64,000 bases of DNA from Bog-473 sp963800725 (lineage in GTDB: Bacteria > Actinomycetota > Acidimicrobiia > Acidimicrobiales > RAAP-2). The translations under genes and the position numbers were made by a program. The stretch is taken from NCBI GenBank assembly GCA_963800725.1, contig CAWDCE010000007.1, positions 83,101-147,100 on the forward strand, in the 5' to 3' direction. Positions 1-10,880 of this stretch are shown here, in pieces; the first letter of the stretch is position 1; every line of letters begins with the position of its first letter. The notes under the pieces were generated by a model. The model ran no database searches, was not told where the DNA came from, and worked only from the letters and a program-made list of their open reading frames with translations.

Positions 1-3000
1 TTGTACGTGTCGCCGTTGCGGGCATTGGCGGTCGACGTCCACGAGAACCTCCATGTTCCCTTGAGCGAGATCCGCCAAGAGGCCCTCCGGCTCGGGCACC
101 ATGACCCCGAACTGCGGGTGGCCATCCGCACCGGAGACACCCCGCCGGCCGAGCGTGCCGCCATGCGCAAGTCAGCCCCGGACCTCTTGGTGACCACGCC
201 CGAGTCGCTCTATCTGCTCTTGACCGCGCCGGCCTCGCGGGCAATGTTGCGCGGGGTGCGGACCGTCATCGTGGACGAGGTGCATACCTTGGCCCGTGAC
301 AAGCGGGGCAGCCATCTCGCGCTCAGCCTCGAACGACTCGACGCGGTGGTGAGTGAGAGTGGGGGCCACCTTCAGCGCATCGGGCTGTCCGCCACCCAGC
401 GGCCCCTCGAAGTGGTGGCCCGACTGCTCTCGGGGGTGCGTCCCGAGCGGGCGCCGACGGTGATCGTCGACTGTGGCCATGCCCGAAATCTCGACGTGTC
501 GATCGAACTGCCCGACTCCGAACTTGAGGCCGTGGCCAGCGGCGCCCAGTTCGGCGACATTTTGGATCGCATTGCGGCGCATACCAAGGACCACCGCACG
601 ACCTTGGTGTTCGTCAACACCCGAAAGATGGCCGAGCGGGTGGCCCACCAGTTGGCCGAGCGGCTGGCCGGTGAGGCCGATGGTCGCCACGGAGATGATG
701 TGGACGCCTCCTTGTTGGTGGCCGCCCATCACGGCAGTCTTTCGGCCGCTCGTCGCCGCATCGTCGAGACCCGGCTGCGGGCGGGCGACCTGCGGGCGCT
801 GGTGGCCACGGCGTCATTGGAACTCGGTATCGATGTCGGTCCCGTCGAACTGGTCTGCCAGATCGGTTCGCCCCGGGCGATCGGGACCTTCCTCCAGCGA
901 GTCGGTCGGGCCAACCACCAGCGCGACGGCACGCCAGCGGGTCGACTCTTTCCAATGACGCGCGACGAACTGGTCGAGTGCACCGCGCTGCTCGCCGCGG
1001 TGCGTGCCGGCCGTCTCGACCTCCTCGAGCCTCCGGTTGCCCCGCTCGATGTATTGGCGCAGCAGCTGGTCGCCGAGGTCGCGTCGGTCGAGGAATATGA
1101 CGTCGAAGCGTTGTGGCAACTGGTGCGGGCGAGTGCGCCTTTCGCCGAGTTGGAGAGGTCGGACTTCGACGAAGTGGTGGCCCTCGTCAGCTGGGGTATC
1201 GAGACGGGGCGGGGAAGGCGCGGTGCACATCTCCATCACGACGCGGTCAACGGGCGACTCCGGGCCCGCCGCGGGGCCCGGCTCGCCGCGCTCACCGGGG
1301 GTGGCGCCATCCCCGAGACCGGGGACTACCGCGTCGTGCTCGACCCAGACGGCGTGACCGTCGGTTCGGTCCACGAGGACTTCGCCGTCGAGGCGATGGC
1401 CGGGGACATCTTCTTGCTCGGGACACATTCATGGCGGGTGGCCAAGGTCGAGGTCGGAACCGTACGGGTCCATGACGCAGGCGACTTGCCGCCCACGGTG
1501 CCGTTTTGGCTGGGTGAGGCACCGGCCCGCACGGCTGAGCTCTCAGAAGCGGTCAGTGACCTTCGCGGCGAACTCGAACCGCTCTTAGCGGCGAACGACG
1601 GAGCGGGGCGCGCGAGCTCGTCTGTCAACGCGCCGCGGTGAGCACCGAGGTGGCCCAACAGGTGGTCGCCTACTGCGCCGCGGGATTGTCGGCACTCGGG
1701 CATCTGCCGACCAGGTCGCGCCTGGTGGTCGAGCGCTGTTTCGACGAGAGCGAGGGCAGCCAGCTCATTTTGCATTCTCCATACGGTGGTCGGGTGAATC
1801 GCGCGCTCGGACTGGCGCTGCGCAAGCGCTTCTGCGTCTCGTTCGACTTCGAGCTCCAGGCGGCGGCTGACGACGACACCGTCGTGCTCTCGCTCGGACC
1901 CCAGCACAGCTTTCCGCTCACCCGGGTCCAATCCATGTTGTCGTCGGCCAACGCCAAAGAGGTGTTGGTCCAGGCCGTCCTGCTGCACCCGATGCTGGCG
2001 GCGCGCTCGGCGGTGGAATCTCAATCGAGCTCTCGTGCTCCCGCGCATGCGCGTGGGCAAGCGCCGGCCCATCCATCTCCAGCGCATGGAGGCCGATGAC
2101 CTCTTGGCGGCGGTGTGGCCGGGATTGGCCGCATGCCAGGAGAACGCGCCACCTGGCCCCGTTGCCGTCCCCGACCACGTACTGGCCCGCCAGACGGTCG
2201 ACGACTGCCTCCATGAAGGGCTCTCGGTCGAAGGCCTGGTCGATCTGTGGTCCAAGGTCGAGTCCGGTGAAGTCGAGATCCATACCGTCGAGTCATCTGA
2301 GCCATCGGTGCTGGCGCACGGCATCTTGAACGGGCGTCCGTTCACGTTCTTGGACGGCGCACCGCTCGAGGAGCGCCGCACGCGTGCCCTCTCCCTCAAA
2401 CGGGGACTCGGCGCGCTCGGCGCCCAACGGGCTGCCCGTGCCGACCGAACAACTCGACGCACTCGATCCCGAGGCAGTGGCCATGGTCTTGGACCAAGTC
2501 CGTCCACGCTTGCGCAATCCCGATGAGCTTCACGATCTCTTGCTCTCGTTGGTGGCGTGCCGACCGGTCGAAGAATGGGCGGCCTGGTTCGCCTCCTTGG
2601 AGCGGGACCATCGGGCGACGAGCATCGATGGGGCCTGGGTCGCCACCGAGCGGATCGCCGACGCCACGTCGATGTCGAACGACGATGACGCGGTGGCCGC
2701 GTGCGTGGGTGGCCACCTGGACTTGGCCGGCCCGGTCTCGCTCGACGAGTTGACCGCGGCGAGTCCACTTCCGGGTGGCGCACCACGTGGCGCACCCGTG
2801 ACGCCGGCTCGGGCCCGCACCGCGCTGGCCCGGTTGGAGAATCAGGGCTCGGCCATCGAACTGCCCGACGGACGCTGGTGCGCCCGCCACCTGTTGGTTC
2901 GCCTCCATGGAGCGAGTCGGCAACGTCGACGGGGCCAGGTGGCCGCAGTCCCGATCACCGACTATGTCCGCTTCCTCACCTCGTGGCAGCACGTGGCTGC

Positions 3001-4039
3001 GGGCACGCAGCTCGAAGGGCGCGCCGGACTCTTGTCGGTGCTCGAGCAGCTCCAAGGGATCGAAGCGCCCGCAGTTGAGTGGGAAGCGCAGATCCTGCCG
3101 GCCCGGGTGGCCGGCTACGACGCTCGCTGGCTCGATGAGCTGTGCCTCTCGGGCGAGGTCGTGTGGGGTCGCCTCTCGCCGAGGATGGAGGGGGCGGGGA
3201 GAGCGGGCTCACCCTCGCCGGCCACCCCACTGGCCTTCGTGGTCCGCGAGGATCTCGGTCAGATGGTGCGCGCCGTACGCGCCGGCGCGGCGATCGTCGA
3301 GCCCGAAGTCGGGGTGGCGGCCGATGTGCTGGCGGCACTGCGTCAACGGGGGGCGTGTTTTCGACCCGAGCTTGCGCCCTTGACCGGTCGACTACCGGCC
3401 GAGATCGACGAGGGCCTGTGGGACTTGGTGGCCCGGGGCATCGTCACCGCCGACGCGTTCTCCGCGGTGCGGTCACTGCTCTCGGCTCGTGACCGTTGGC
3501 GCACCCGCACCTACCGGCGCCCGACGACGCGGAGCGCATCGAGGAGAGCGGGCCTGGCCCGGCGCCGCGCGCCGGCGGGGACCGGGATCGGTGAGGGTCG
3601 CTGGTCGCTTCTGCCGGTCGACGAAGCAATCACCCAAGAGTCGACGGCTCCGCGCAACGAGGAGTTGGCCGAGGACGTGGCCTGGCAGCTCCTGGCGCGC
3701 TGGGGGGTCGTGGCGTTCGAAGTGTGGTCCCGCGAATCGTTCCGGGTGCCATGGCGCGAGGTGGTGTGGGCACTGCGGCGACTCGAGGCCAGAGGCGTCG
3801 CGCTGGGCGGCCGATTCGTGATGGGCCTTTCGGGAGAGCAGTACGCCCTGCCCGAGGCCGCGCAGGCCCTGCACAAGGTCAATCGCACCCAAGCGCGGGG
3901 TGAAGAAGTGGTGGTGGCCGGCGCCGATCCGCTCAACGTCACCGGCTCGATTGTCGGTGGAGCCAGGGTCCCCACGCGCCGCAACCAGCGCGTGACCCTT
4001 CGCGACGGTGCGGTGGTGGAGAACCGCCAGGCCGGCTGA
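1..4039 (+). CDS. lhr: Lhr-family ATP-dependent helicase (5' end outside window; frame broken)
   Basis: Large superfamily 2 DNA/RNA helicase of the Lhr type, a DNA-repair-associated 3'-5' translocase in actinobacteria. The window opens at motif Ia (YVSPLRALAVDV), so Walker A lies upstream. Visible next are DEVH (motif II), SAT (GLSATQRPL), TLVFVNTRK (IV) and QRVGRANH (VI). The Lhr-specific core follows, with RALGLALRKRFC and LSLGPQHSFPL, then the long C-terminal region ending VVENRQAG. Three frame changes interrupt it, near 1630, 2008 and 2400. Deleting one c at 2008 restores ARWRWNLNRALVLPR, an Lhr-typical stretch, which argues for sequencing errors over decay. About 1,340 codons remain, consistent with the roughly 1,500-aa family. 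pxpA starts 4 nt after the stop, so the two may be co-transcribed. Confidence 0.9.
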
Positions 4040-4043
4040 GTCG

Positions 4044-4826
4044 ATGGGAACTCCGCCACGTCGTTGCATCGACCTGAACGCCGACGTTGGGGAGGCCGAG
4101 GACGAGCTCGGCCGCCAACGCGAACTCGATCTCTTAGGAGTCGTGACGACCGTGCATGTGGCGTGTGGTGGCCATGCCGGCGATGCCGCGACGATGCGGC
4201 GGGTGACCTTGGCGGCGGGTTCGGCCGGGGTGGCGGTCGGCGCACATCCCTCCTACCCCGATCGCCAAGGCTTCGGTCGCCGGGCGACCGTGCTTTCGAC
4301 GGCCGAACTCTCGGCTTCATTGGCGAGCCAGATCGATGATCTCATTGCGGCGGCTGCCCGGGACGACGTCGCTGTGGTTTCGGTGAAACCGCACGGTGCC
4401 CTCTATGGCGAAGTGGCCAAAGGCGGCCCGGCCTGCGCCGCGCTGATCGAGGCCATGGTCGCCACTTGCGCGCCTGGGACCGCGGTGGTCCTGCCGCCGA
4501 ACTCGGTGGCGCACGACGTGGTGCGCGGCGCCGGTTTCCGGGTAGTCGCCGAGGGCTTTTGTGACCGGTCCTATTGCGCCGATGGCTCCCTCATGGCGCG
4601 CGCGCTGGCCGGGTCGGTCTATCGCGACCCCCGGGCGGCCGCGGCCCAGGCCCTCTTGCTCGCGCTCGATGGCACGGTGGCCACGTCGGACGGGACGATG
4701 CTCGAATGTGCGGTCGACACGCTGTGCATCCATGGCGACTCGCCGGGTGCGATGGCGATGGCGGTGGCGGTGCGCCAGGCGCTCGGCGACGCCGGCCTCG
4801 TGGTGGCCGCCAGCGCGCAGAGCTGA
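4044..4826 (+). CDS. pxpA: 5-oxoprolinase subunit A (LamB/YcsF family)
   Basis: PxpA, with PxpB and PxpC, hydrolyses 5-oxoproline (pyroglutamate) to glutamate using ATP. The protein (260 aa) begins IDLNADVGE and has the family blocks VHVACGGHAGD, GAHPSYPDRQGFGRR and VKPHGALYGEVAKG. Length fits the 240-260 aa family. The ATG at 4044 is chosen because it immediately follows the lhr stop and directly precedes the conserved N-terminus. pxpBC begins 11 nt after this stop, giving a compact pxpA-pxpBC operon. The frame is intact. Confidence 0.93.
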   Translation: MGTPPRRCIDLNADVGEAEDELGRQRELDLLGVVTTVHVACGGHAGDAATMRRVTLAAGSAGVAVGAHPSYPDRQGFGRRATVLSTAELSASLASQIDDLIAAAARDDVAVVSVKPHGALYGEVAKGGPACAALIEAMVATCAPGTAVVLPPNSVAHDVVRGAGFRVVAEGFCDRSYCADGSLMARALAGSVYRDPRAAAAQALLLALDGTVATSDGTMLECAVDTLCIHGDSPGAMAMAVAVRQALGDAGLVVAASAQS

Positions 4827-4837
4827 GCGGGTCGCCA

Positions 4838-6529
4838 ATGTGGTCGCGCTCGGTGCCCGTTGGCGAGGTGCGTCGCCTGGGTGATTGTGCGTTCCTCATC
4901 GGCGTGGTGAACGCCCGGGCGGCCCGAGACCTCATCGAGGCCATCGACGCCGCAGCCTTTAGTGGGGTACGCGAGATCGTCGGGGGACTGGCGAGCGTCA
5001 TGGTCGCGCTCGACCGCACCGCCACGACGCGAGCAACTGCGGCGAGCGTGCGGCGTGCGCTCGAACGCCTGGCGCGCGACCTTGGGCGGCGCGGACGTGA
5101 AGGCTCGAGTGATCCCGCGCCCGCCCACCACCTGATCTCGTGCATCTTCGATGGCCCCGACCTCGACGAAGTGGCTGAGCGGACCGGGTGTGCGAGCGAC
5201 GAAGTGGTCGACCTCTTGACGGCCGCCACCTTGACCGTGGCCGTCATTGGCTTCTCTCCGGGCTTCGCCTATCTCGAGGGGCTGCCCGACGTGCTCGCCG
5301 CAGTGCCGCGGCGAGCGCGGCCGCGTCCCGCGGTGCCGGCGGGTTCGGTCGCGCTGGCCGGTGGTCATGCCGCGGTCTACCCGTCGGCGTCACCGGGCGG
5401 GTGGCACCTGATCGGCCGCACCAACGAGGCGTTTTTTGACCCGCGCCGTCCGCCCTACTGCCGTTTCGCACCGGGCGATCAGGTCCGGTTCTCGAACAAG
5501 ATGGCGCCGCTTGCTCGCGGGTGCCCCGAGATGGCACGCCTGGACCAGGTGATGGCGCGCCGCCGGTGTTCGTGGTTGAACAACCCGGACTGCGCACCGT
5601 GCGCCAAGACGGTGGGCGAGCAGGCGTGGCGTCGCTCGGGGTCCCGGGTGCCGGACCGGCTGATGGCTATGCGTTGGCGGTGGCGAATCGGCTGGTGGGA
5701 AACCGTCCTGACGCGGCGGCCCTCGAGATCACGGCGCGGGGCCCGACCCTTCGTTGCAGGCGCGACACCTTCGTCGCGGTCGTCGGCGCTGACCCGGTGG
5801 TGACAATCGACGGGCAACGGGTCGGCGCCGGTGCGGTGCTGCCGGTCGCCGCCGGGCAGCGCCTCGACGTCGGCCTTGTCGGCGGTGGCCTTCGCACCTA
5901 CCTCGCGGTCGCCGGAGGATTCAGCGGGCCCGAAGTGTTCGAGAGCTGTGCGAGCGATTCGTTGTGCGGTCTCGGACCGGGGCCACTGCGCACCGGCGAC
6001 GCACTTTCGGCCGGACCTCTGACTCCACCACTTGGTGATCACGTTCGCCCCGCACCGGGCGAGGCCCGCTCGGCCGACGGCCGCCGCGTGCTGCGGGTCG
6101 TTGGCGGTCCTCACCGCGAGTTCTTCGTGGACGGGGCATTCGACGCACTCGGTTCCCGGCGCTTCGTCGTCGCCGCGCAGAGCAACCGCATCGGTGTGCG
6201 GCTGGCGCCCGAAGGAGCGCCGGGCAGCGTTGCGCCGCAAGCGAGCGGCGGGTGCTGAACTCGATTCACAAGGTGCGCTCAGCGGAGCCATCCAGGTTCC
6301 CCCCGACGAGATCCCCGTCGTGCTCGGCCCCGATCACGCGACCATGGGCGGGTACCCCGTCCTCGGGGTCGTCGTCTCGGCCGACCTTTGTTGGCTCGGT
6401 CAGTGCGCGCCCGGGGATCGCATCGTGTTGTGGCCGATCACCCACGCCGAGGCAGACGAGGCGTGGGACGCCTATGCCCGACAGCTCGCCTCGGCCGTGG
6501 TCGGCCGCTATCCGCTGACCCTCGACTAG
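4838..6529 (+). CDS. pxpBC: 5-oxoprolinase subunits B and C, apparently one fused polypeptide (two frame breaks)
   Basis: The first half is the KipI-like PxpB domain: LGDCAFLIGV near the start, GFSPGFAYLEGLP in the middle, PAGSVALAGGHAAVYP and GGWHLIGRT near its end. The second half is the KipA-like PxpC domain: VVEQPGLRTVRQDGGR, GVPGAGPADGYALAVANRL, then GAIQVPPDEIPVVLGPDH and GGYPVLGVVVSADL. The frame changes near 5492 and 6245. Repairing the first gives QVRFVEQDGA running straight into PxpC with no stop, so B and C appear fused, as in the 5-oxoprolinase/urea amidolyase proteins of other actinobacteria. The ATG at 4838 directly precedes the conserved domain. The stop overlaps by 4 nt the stop of the convergent DUF4395 gene. 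Confidence 0.87.
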
Positions 6530-7020
6530 ACGCCGACGCGGCGGCTGATGTCGGCACACTCTTCGCAGACCGACTCGGGGATGACGCCGCGGCGCATCAA
6601 GAAGTTGAAGATGTGGCAACCGACACAGATGGCCAGCACCGATTCAGCGAAGGCGAACACCACCATCATGGCGAGCAATACCTGACTGACCCGCCACGCT
6701 CCGCTCAACCAGCAAATGGTGGCGGCCGTCGTCACGACGGTGCCGATGGCCTGGGCGAATCGCTTGGGTGGGCCGGGCACGAGGCGGGCATGGCTGCTGA
6801 GACGGGGGGCGACCACGCGCGTGGCGAACTGGCCGAGTGGGCTGAGGGTCGGTCCGGTGAGGACCCGGGCCCAAAAACCGAGGGTCAAGGGTATGAGCAG
6901 CCAGGGGAGATCGGCCGCCAAGGTGATGAGTGAGAGCACCATGACCACGGCGGCAACCGTGCGCGCCGCCACCTCGTTCACCGGGTTGGGGAAGCTGAAG
7001 AGGGAATCCGACGATGCCAT
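6526..7020 (-). CDS. DUF4395 family membrane protein
   Basis: 164-aa integral membrane protein of the DUF4395 family. It starts with the family block FPNPVNEVAARTVAA, followed by hydrophobic segments around residues 22-50, GPPKRFAQAIG near residue 90, and two more segments ending in a cysteine-containing IFNFLMRRGVIPESVCEEC tail. The CVGCHIF and CEEC cysteines are notable, since DUF4395 proteins often sit beside thioredoxin-like or sulfur-handling genes; here the neighbour is a TauE/SafE transporter. Function is unknown. The ATG is 9 nt from a TACGCT -10 element with no Shine-Dalgarno, suggesting leaderless translation. Confidence 0.82.
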   Translation of the reverse strand: MASSDSLFSFPNPVNEVAARTVAAVVMVLSLITLAADLPWLLIPLTLGFWARVLTGPTLSPLGQFATRVVAPRLSSHARLVPGPPKRFAQAIGTVVTTAATICWLSGAWRVSQVLLAMMVVFAFAESVLAICVGCHIFNFLMRRGVIPESVCEECADISRRVGV

Positions 7021-7035
7021 GACCCATAAAGCGTA
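7021..7035 (-). promoter_or_regulatory. Leaderless-type -10 element of the DUF4395 gene
   Basis: Read on the minus strand, TACGCT (7030-7035) is followed by 9 nt and then the ATG at 7020. No purine-rich ribosome site fits between them. This matches the TANNNT actinobacterial -10 with transcription starting at or next to the start codon. Confidence 0.5.
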
Positions 7036-7063
7036 GCGAATTGGTCAGTTATTCCCCACCCGC

Positions 7064-7843
7064 TCAGGCCAGCAGCTTGATCGTGGTGGCCAGTCCCACG
7101 GCAATGACCACCAGACGCAGGGAATTTGCCGAAATGGACAGGGCGACCCGGGCCCCGATCCATCCCCCAAACAGGCTCCCGACGGCCAGGCAGAGCACTG
7201 CACCGACCACCAACCCGCCGTGGATGATGAAGATGATGGCGGCCACGCCGTTGACCAAGATCGACAGCACCGTGCGTAACCCGCTGGTCCGGGTGATCGA
7301 ATCGGGGAGGCACAGGCCCAAGATGGCGAGGAGGATGACCCCGAGCCCGGCCCCGAAATAACCGCCGTAGACCGAGGCCATGAACGTCGCGATCACCAGC
7401 GCCGCCGGGTGGACACGCCCGGGGTCGTCGCCGCCGCTGAGCCGGCGGCGAAGCAGGGGTTGGACCGCAAAGAGGAGGGATGCGCCCAGCACCAGCCACG
7501 GAGCCAGGGCGGTGAAGTCCGACGACGGGGTAGTGAGCAACAAGATGGCGCCGACGAGTCCGCCGGCGGCCGCCACCGGGCTCAGGCGCACGAAGCGGCG
7601 CTGTTGATCGGCGATCTCGCGGCGGAACCCCGCGGCGCTGCCGAGGTAGCCGGGCCAGACCCCGATGGTGTTGGTGATATTGGCAGTCAGGGCGGGCAGA
7701 CCGAGCGCGAGCAGGACAGGGAACGAGATGAGGCTCCCACCTCCGGCCACCCCGTTGAAGATGCCCGCACCGATTCCCGCGGCGATGAGGATGGCGATAT
7801 GGAGCGGGGTGAAGGAGATCGTCCCGACGAGCGTCGCCTCCAT
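7064..7843 (-). CDS. Sulfite exporter TauE/SafE family membrane protein
   Basis: 259-aa polytopic membrane protein of the TauE/SafE family, whose members export sulfite, sulfoacetate or other organic anions; the substrate here is unknown. The family repeat is visible: GIGAGIFNGVAGGGSLISFPVLL near the N-terminus and GGYFGAGLGVILLAILGL in the second half, each followed by hydrophobic helices (about eight in total). The loop QPLLRRRLSGGDDPGRVHP separates the halves. The frame is intact. The start follows a TACGCT -10 by 8 nt, so the message is probably leaderless. It lies in the same direction as the DUF4395 gene, 43 nt upstream of it. Confidence 0.9.
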   Translation of the reverse strand: MEATLVGTISFTPLHIAILIAAGIGAGIFNGVAGGGSLISFPVLLALGLPALTANITNTIGVWPGYLGSAAGFRREIADQQRRFVRLSPVAAAGGLVGAILLLTTPSSDFTALAPWLVLGASLLFAVQPLLRRRLSGGDDPGRVHPAALVIATFMASVYGGYFGAGLGVILLAILGLCLPDSITRTSGLRTVLSILVNGVAAIIFIIHGGLVVGAVLCLAVGSLFGGWIGARVALSISANSLRLVVIAVGLATTIKLLA

Positions 7844-7857
7844 AGAGGATCAGCGTA
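7844..7857 (-). promoter_or_regulatory. Leaderless-type -10 element of the TauE/SafE gene
   Basis: On the minus strand TACGCT (7852-7857) lies 8 nt before the ATG at 7843, with no Shine-Dalgarno. The hexamer is identical to that of the downstream DUF4395 gene. Confidence 0.5.
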
Positions 7858-8044
7858 GGAGACGGCGCCATGACCGCGACGTGGTGGCCCTCGAGCGGAG
7901 CACCGGGCACCGCGCCGCGCCACGATCCCGAGCGCACCGAGGCCCATTGGACTCACGGTGGCGGTGACCGCCTACTGTGCCTGGGCGGCACTGGCGACCC
8001 GTTGGTGCGGCTTCGATTGAACCATCCCGAGAAAAGGAGCTGAC

Positions 8045-8407
8045 ATGGTCAGACTGACGTGTCTGTTGCGGCGCAAGGCGGGCTTGACGCCGGCGGAGTT
8101 CCACGAGCACTGGCGCACCGTGCACGGCCCCCTCATCGCCGCCAGCCAAAGTGGCAGCCATGTGGTGCGCTACGAGCAGCACCCGCGTCCCCTCAGCGAT
8201 TACAGCGGGGAAGACGACCCGGGATTCGATGGCGTGACTGTGCAGTGGTTCGAGAGCATGGACGAGTACCGGGCCCATATGGGCGAGCCGGACTTCTCGG
8301 TGATGTGGCAGGACATCGAGACGTTCTTGGACACCGACAGCCTGCACTTCGTGCTGACCGAGCACCCCAACTTGGTGATGGGATCTGATCCGTTCCCGCT
8401 GGCCTAG
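8045..8407 (+). CDS. EthD domain-containing protein
   Basis: 120-aa dimeric alpha-beta barrel protein of the EthD type. The N-terminal pattern LTCLLRRKAGLTPAEFHEHW and RTVHGPL is the family signature; YEQHPRP and VQWFESMDEYRAHM follow. EthD-like proteins accompany oxidative catabolic systems, but the exact role is unknown. A good Shine-Dalgarno (AAAGGAG) stands 6 nt before the ATG, unlike the leaderless genes nearby. The stop abuts the stop of the convergent CYTH-CHAD gene. Confidence 0.85.
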   Translation: MVRLTCLLRRKAGLTPAEFHEHWRTVHGPLIAASQSGSHVVRYEQHPRPLSDYSGEDDPGFDGVTVQWFESMDEYRAHMGEPDFSVMWQDIETFLDTDSLHFVLTEHPNLVMGSDPFPLA

Positions 8408-10244
8408 CTAGGCGAAGTGATCGGCCCCGCCCGCACTCGGTGCGGCGGGCAGGTCCGGCGGCGGTGCCAGCATCGGTGGCGGCGGGGCCAGGACCACGGC
8501 GATCTCGCTCGTGGTGGCGGCCTCTGTCCCCGGTTCTGGTTCGGCTGGGACCGGGACCGAGCGCAGCGTCCGGCGGATCGGCGGCATCATGGCGAGCGCC
8601 TGGCTGCGGCGCCGTTCCATGGTGGCCATCAGGTCCTGCCACTCACGAGCAGACACCCGCGCCAAGTCGTCGGGCAGGCGGCGCAAGAGGCGCTCGAGGT
8701 CGAGGCGATGATGTTCGGCAACCCCGCCCATGAAGAAGATGGTCGGCGCGGGCAGGTGGGTGTCGCCGATCGCCAGCTCGGCCAGCCTGGCCGCGGCGAC
8801 CTCGGCGTCTTGCATGAGGCCGAGTTGGTTCTGCAGTCCAGTCAGGCGGCGGGTGTAGCGGTTGGTGCGCCCGCCATAGAGCTCGCCGGTGAACTCGAGG
8901 GAGTACCGCAACCGTTTGCAGCGAATGCGCACACGGTGGAAGTCGGCCACCTTGCCGGTGCGCTTGGCCCGCCGCGCCGCTTTCATCACGGCGGTGTGCC
9001 GGGAGATGACCAGGTCGGGAACCGCCACGGTGGCGGGGAGTCGCGCCGCGGTCGAGCGGCGGAGCGGGCCTTGGCGCACCATGGTCTCCATGCCAGCGAG
9101 CAGGCGGTCCCATCGCACCGAGTCGAGGGCCGCCAGCATGTCGGCACGCGCCATGTCCCGAGCATCATCGAGCAGCAAGGAGAGATCCCGCAGCGGGTCG
9201 TGGTCATCGGAGGCAAAGACGTCGCCCCAGGCCGCCGCGGTCTTCGACATGTCCTCGAGTGCACCGATCTGCACGTCGAGGTCCCGGACGTGTCCGAGCA
9301 CGGCGGCGATCCATCCGAGCTCGGTGCGAAAGACCCCGGCGCGCACCGGCAGGACGTCGACGAAGAGGTCGAGGGCCGCCCGGAGACGCCGCGTGGCGAC
9401 GCGCATGTCGTGGAGCTCTTCGGGGTCTTCGCCGACGCGTTCCGCTCTCCTTGTCCCGCAAGACCGAGAGTTGGCGCCGAAGCACCGCGTAGGCCAGTTC
9501 GCCGAACGTGACGTCGGGGCCGACTTCGGTCGGGCCGAGATCCGGTGGGCCCGGGATCACTGCGCCCATGGCCATCAATCCAGCTTCGAACTTGGACAAG
9601 GTCGCCGGTTGGAGACCGCACGCCGCCTGGAGCTGGCGCACGATGGGTTCGAGCGTGTCTTGCCATTCGGGGAGCACTTCGACCTCGACCCGGCGCAGCT
9701 GCATTGGGCGTTGGCCCTTCCCGACCACCACCATGGTGTCGTCGAGGGCGAGCTCGGCTGCGTCAACGCCGCCCACTCGAAGAACGAAGGGGCGCCTGCG
9801 GGTACGGACCTCGAGGATCTGGCGGACGCTGCGCCGACCCGCAATGGCGTGGACCCGGCGACCGACGGCTCCTTCGGTGCCCAAACCGGCAAGGCCATCG
9901 TCGGGGAGGTCCTCGGTGACTTCGAGGCGTTGGCGCAGGCCGCCGGCCCCGGCCGAGGTCGTGTCCTTGAGCGTGATCTCGTCGTGGCGTCCCCACGACC
10001 GGGTGCGAAGCACGAATCCGGCGCGCACCATCCGCCAGTCTTGGGTATCGAGATATGAGTCGATCATCCGGCGCGGCGGGCGGGCCACGGCGGTGATGGT
10101 CAGCTGTTCATCTGCATCGATGGACAGCATGGGCAAGGTGGAGAGCCAACGCTCGACGGGACGCAGGTCCAGTGCGTCGAACTGCCACTCGATCTCAATC
10201 ATCTCGCGCCCGTTGGTGTCATTGGTTTGAGATTCGCGGGCCAT
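8408..10244 (-). CDS. CYTH-CHAD domain protein (one frame break)
   Basis: The N-terminal half (from 10244) is a CYTH triphosphate-tunnel domain: IEIEWQF at the start, YLDTQDWRMVRAGFVLRTR, DEITLKDTT, LRQRLEVTEDLP, and SKFEAGL at its end. The C-terminal half is a CHAD helical domain: MRVATRRLRAALDLF, GHVRDLDVQ, FHRVRIRCKRLRYSLEF, LGLMQDAEVAA. A Pro-rich tail ends the protein. CHAD domains bind polyphosphate, and CYTH-CHAD fusions are linked to phosphate or polyphosphate metabolism. The halves are in different frames with a break near 9446, just before the conserved HDMRVATRR block, which looks like a one-base error. The CYTH ExExK motif reads EIEWQ, lacking the lysine. Confidence 0.87.
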
Positions 10245-10320
10245 GAGCCGAGGCTACAACGCGGCGGACCGCACGGGGCTGACGATGCGAATCGGTCACG
10301 AGATCAGGCCGGCGCGGCGG

Positions 10321-10332
10321 TAGGGTGGGACC
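10321..10332 (+). promoter_or_regulatory. Leaderless-type -10 element of the Nudix gene
   Basis: TAGGGT at 10321-10326 lies 6 nt before the GTG at 10333, with no ribosome-binding site in the gap. The divergent CYTH-CHAD gene starts about 90 nt away on the other strand. Confidence 0.45.
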
Positions 10333-10785
10333 GTGGCACGACCCGCGGTGACGATTTCACCTCAAGTCCCGGCCGAAGTGATTCAAGCGGCGGGCGGTTT
10401 TATTGGTGCGCCGGGTCGCCGACGAGTTGCAGATCGCCATCGTGCACCGCCCCACCCAGGGCGACTGGTCCTTCCCCAAGGGCAAGCTCGAAGTGGGCGA
10501 GACCCACGAAGAAGCCGCCCAACGCGAGGTGCAAGAAGAAACGGGAATGACACGCGCCTCTTGCGTTTCGTCGGGCACACCGAATACATCGATCGCAAGG
10601 GTCGCCCCAAGGTGGTCGCCTACTGGGTCATGGCCGCCGACTCGGGGAAATTCGTCGTCAACGGAGAGGTCGACGAGCTCCGCTGGCTGGACTTTCATAG
10701 TGCTGCGGGACTCTTGTCGTATCCGAGGGACCGCGAGCTCCTGGGCGTCGTGAGCGCAGCGGACCAGGTCGAACCACTTGTCTGA
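10333..10785 (+). CDS. Nudix hydrolase (two compensating frame breaks)
   Basis: Nudix pyrophosphohydrolase of about 150 aa. The Nudix box GX5EX7REUXEEXGU is complete in the central frame: GKLEVGETHEEAAQ then REVQEETGM. Before it are RVADELQIAIVHRP and GDWSFPKG; after it LRFVGHTEYIDRKGRPKVVAYWVM. An insertion in the T4 run at 10398-10401 shifts the frame and a loss near 10550 restores it. Removing one t gives AAGGLLVRRVADELQ. The protein resembles MutT-like enzymes for oxidised nucleotides or dinucleotide phosphates; the substrate cannot be told from sequence. Start is the GTG placed after a leaderless -10 element. Confidence 0.85.
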   Translation: MARPAVTISPQVPAEVIQAAGGFIGAPGRRRVADRHRAPPHPGRLVLPQGQARSGRDPRRSRPTRGARRNGNDTRLLRFVGHTEYIDRKGRPKVVAYWVMAADSGKFVVNGEVDELRWLDFHSAAGLLSYPRDRELLGVVSAADQVEPLV

Positions 10786-10880
10786 AAATTATCGTCCGCC
10801 ACGACGTTTGGCGTTGGCGGGGGTTGGGTAAGTGAGATTCACACGATCGCCCCCCATGATCGCTGTGGCCGGTCGGGTCG

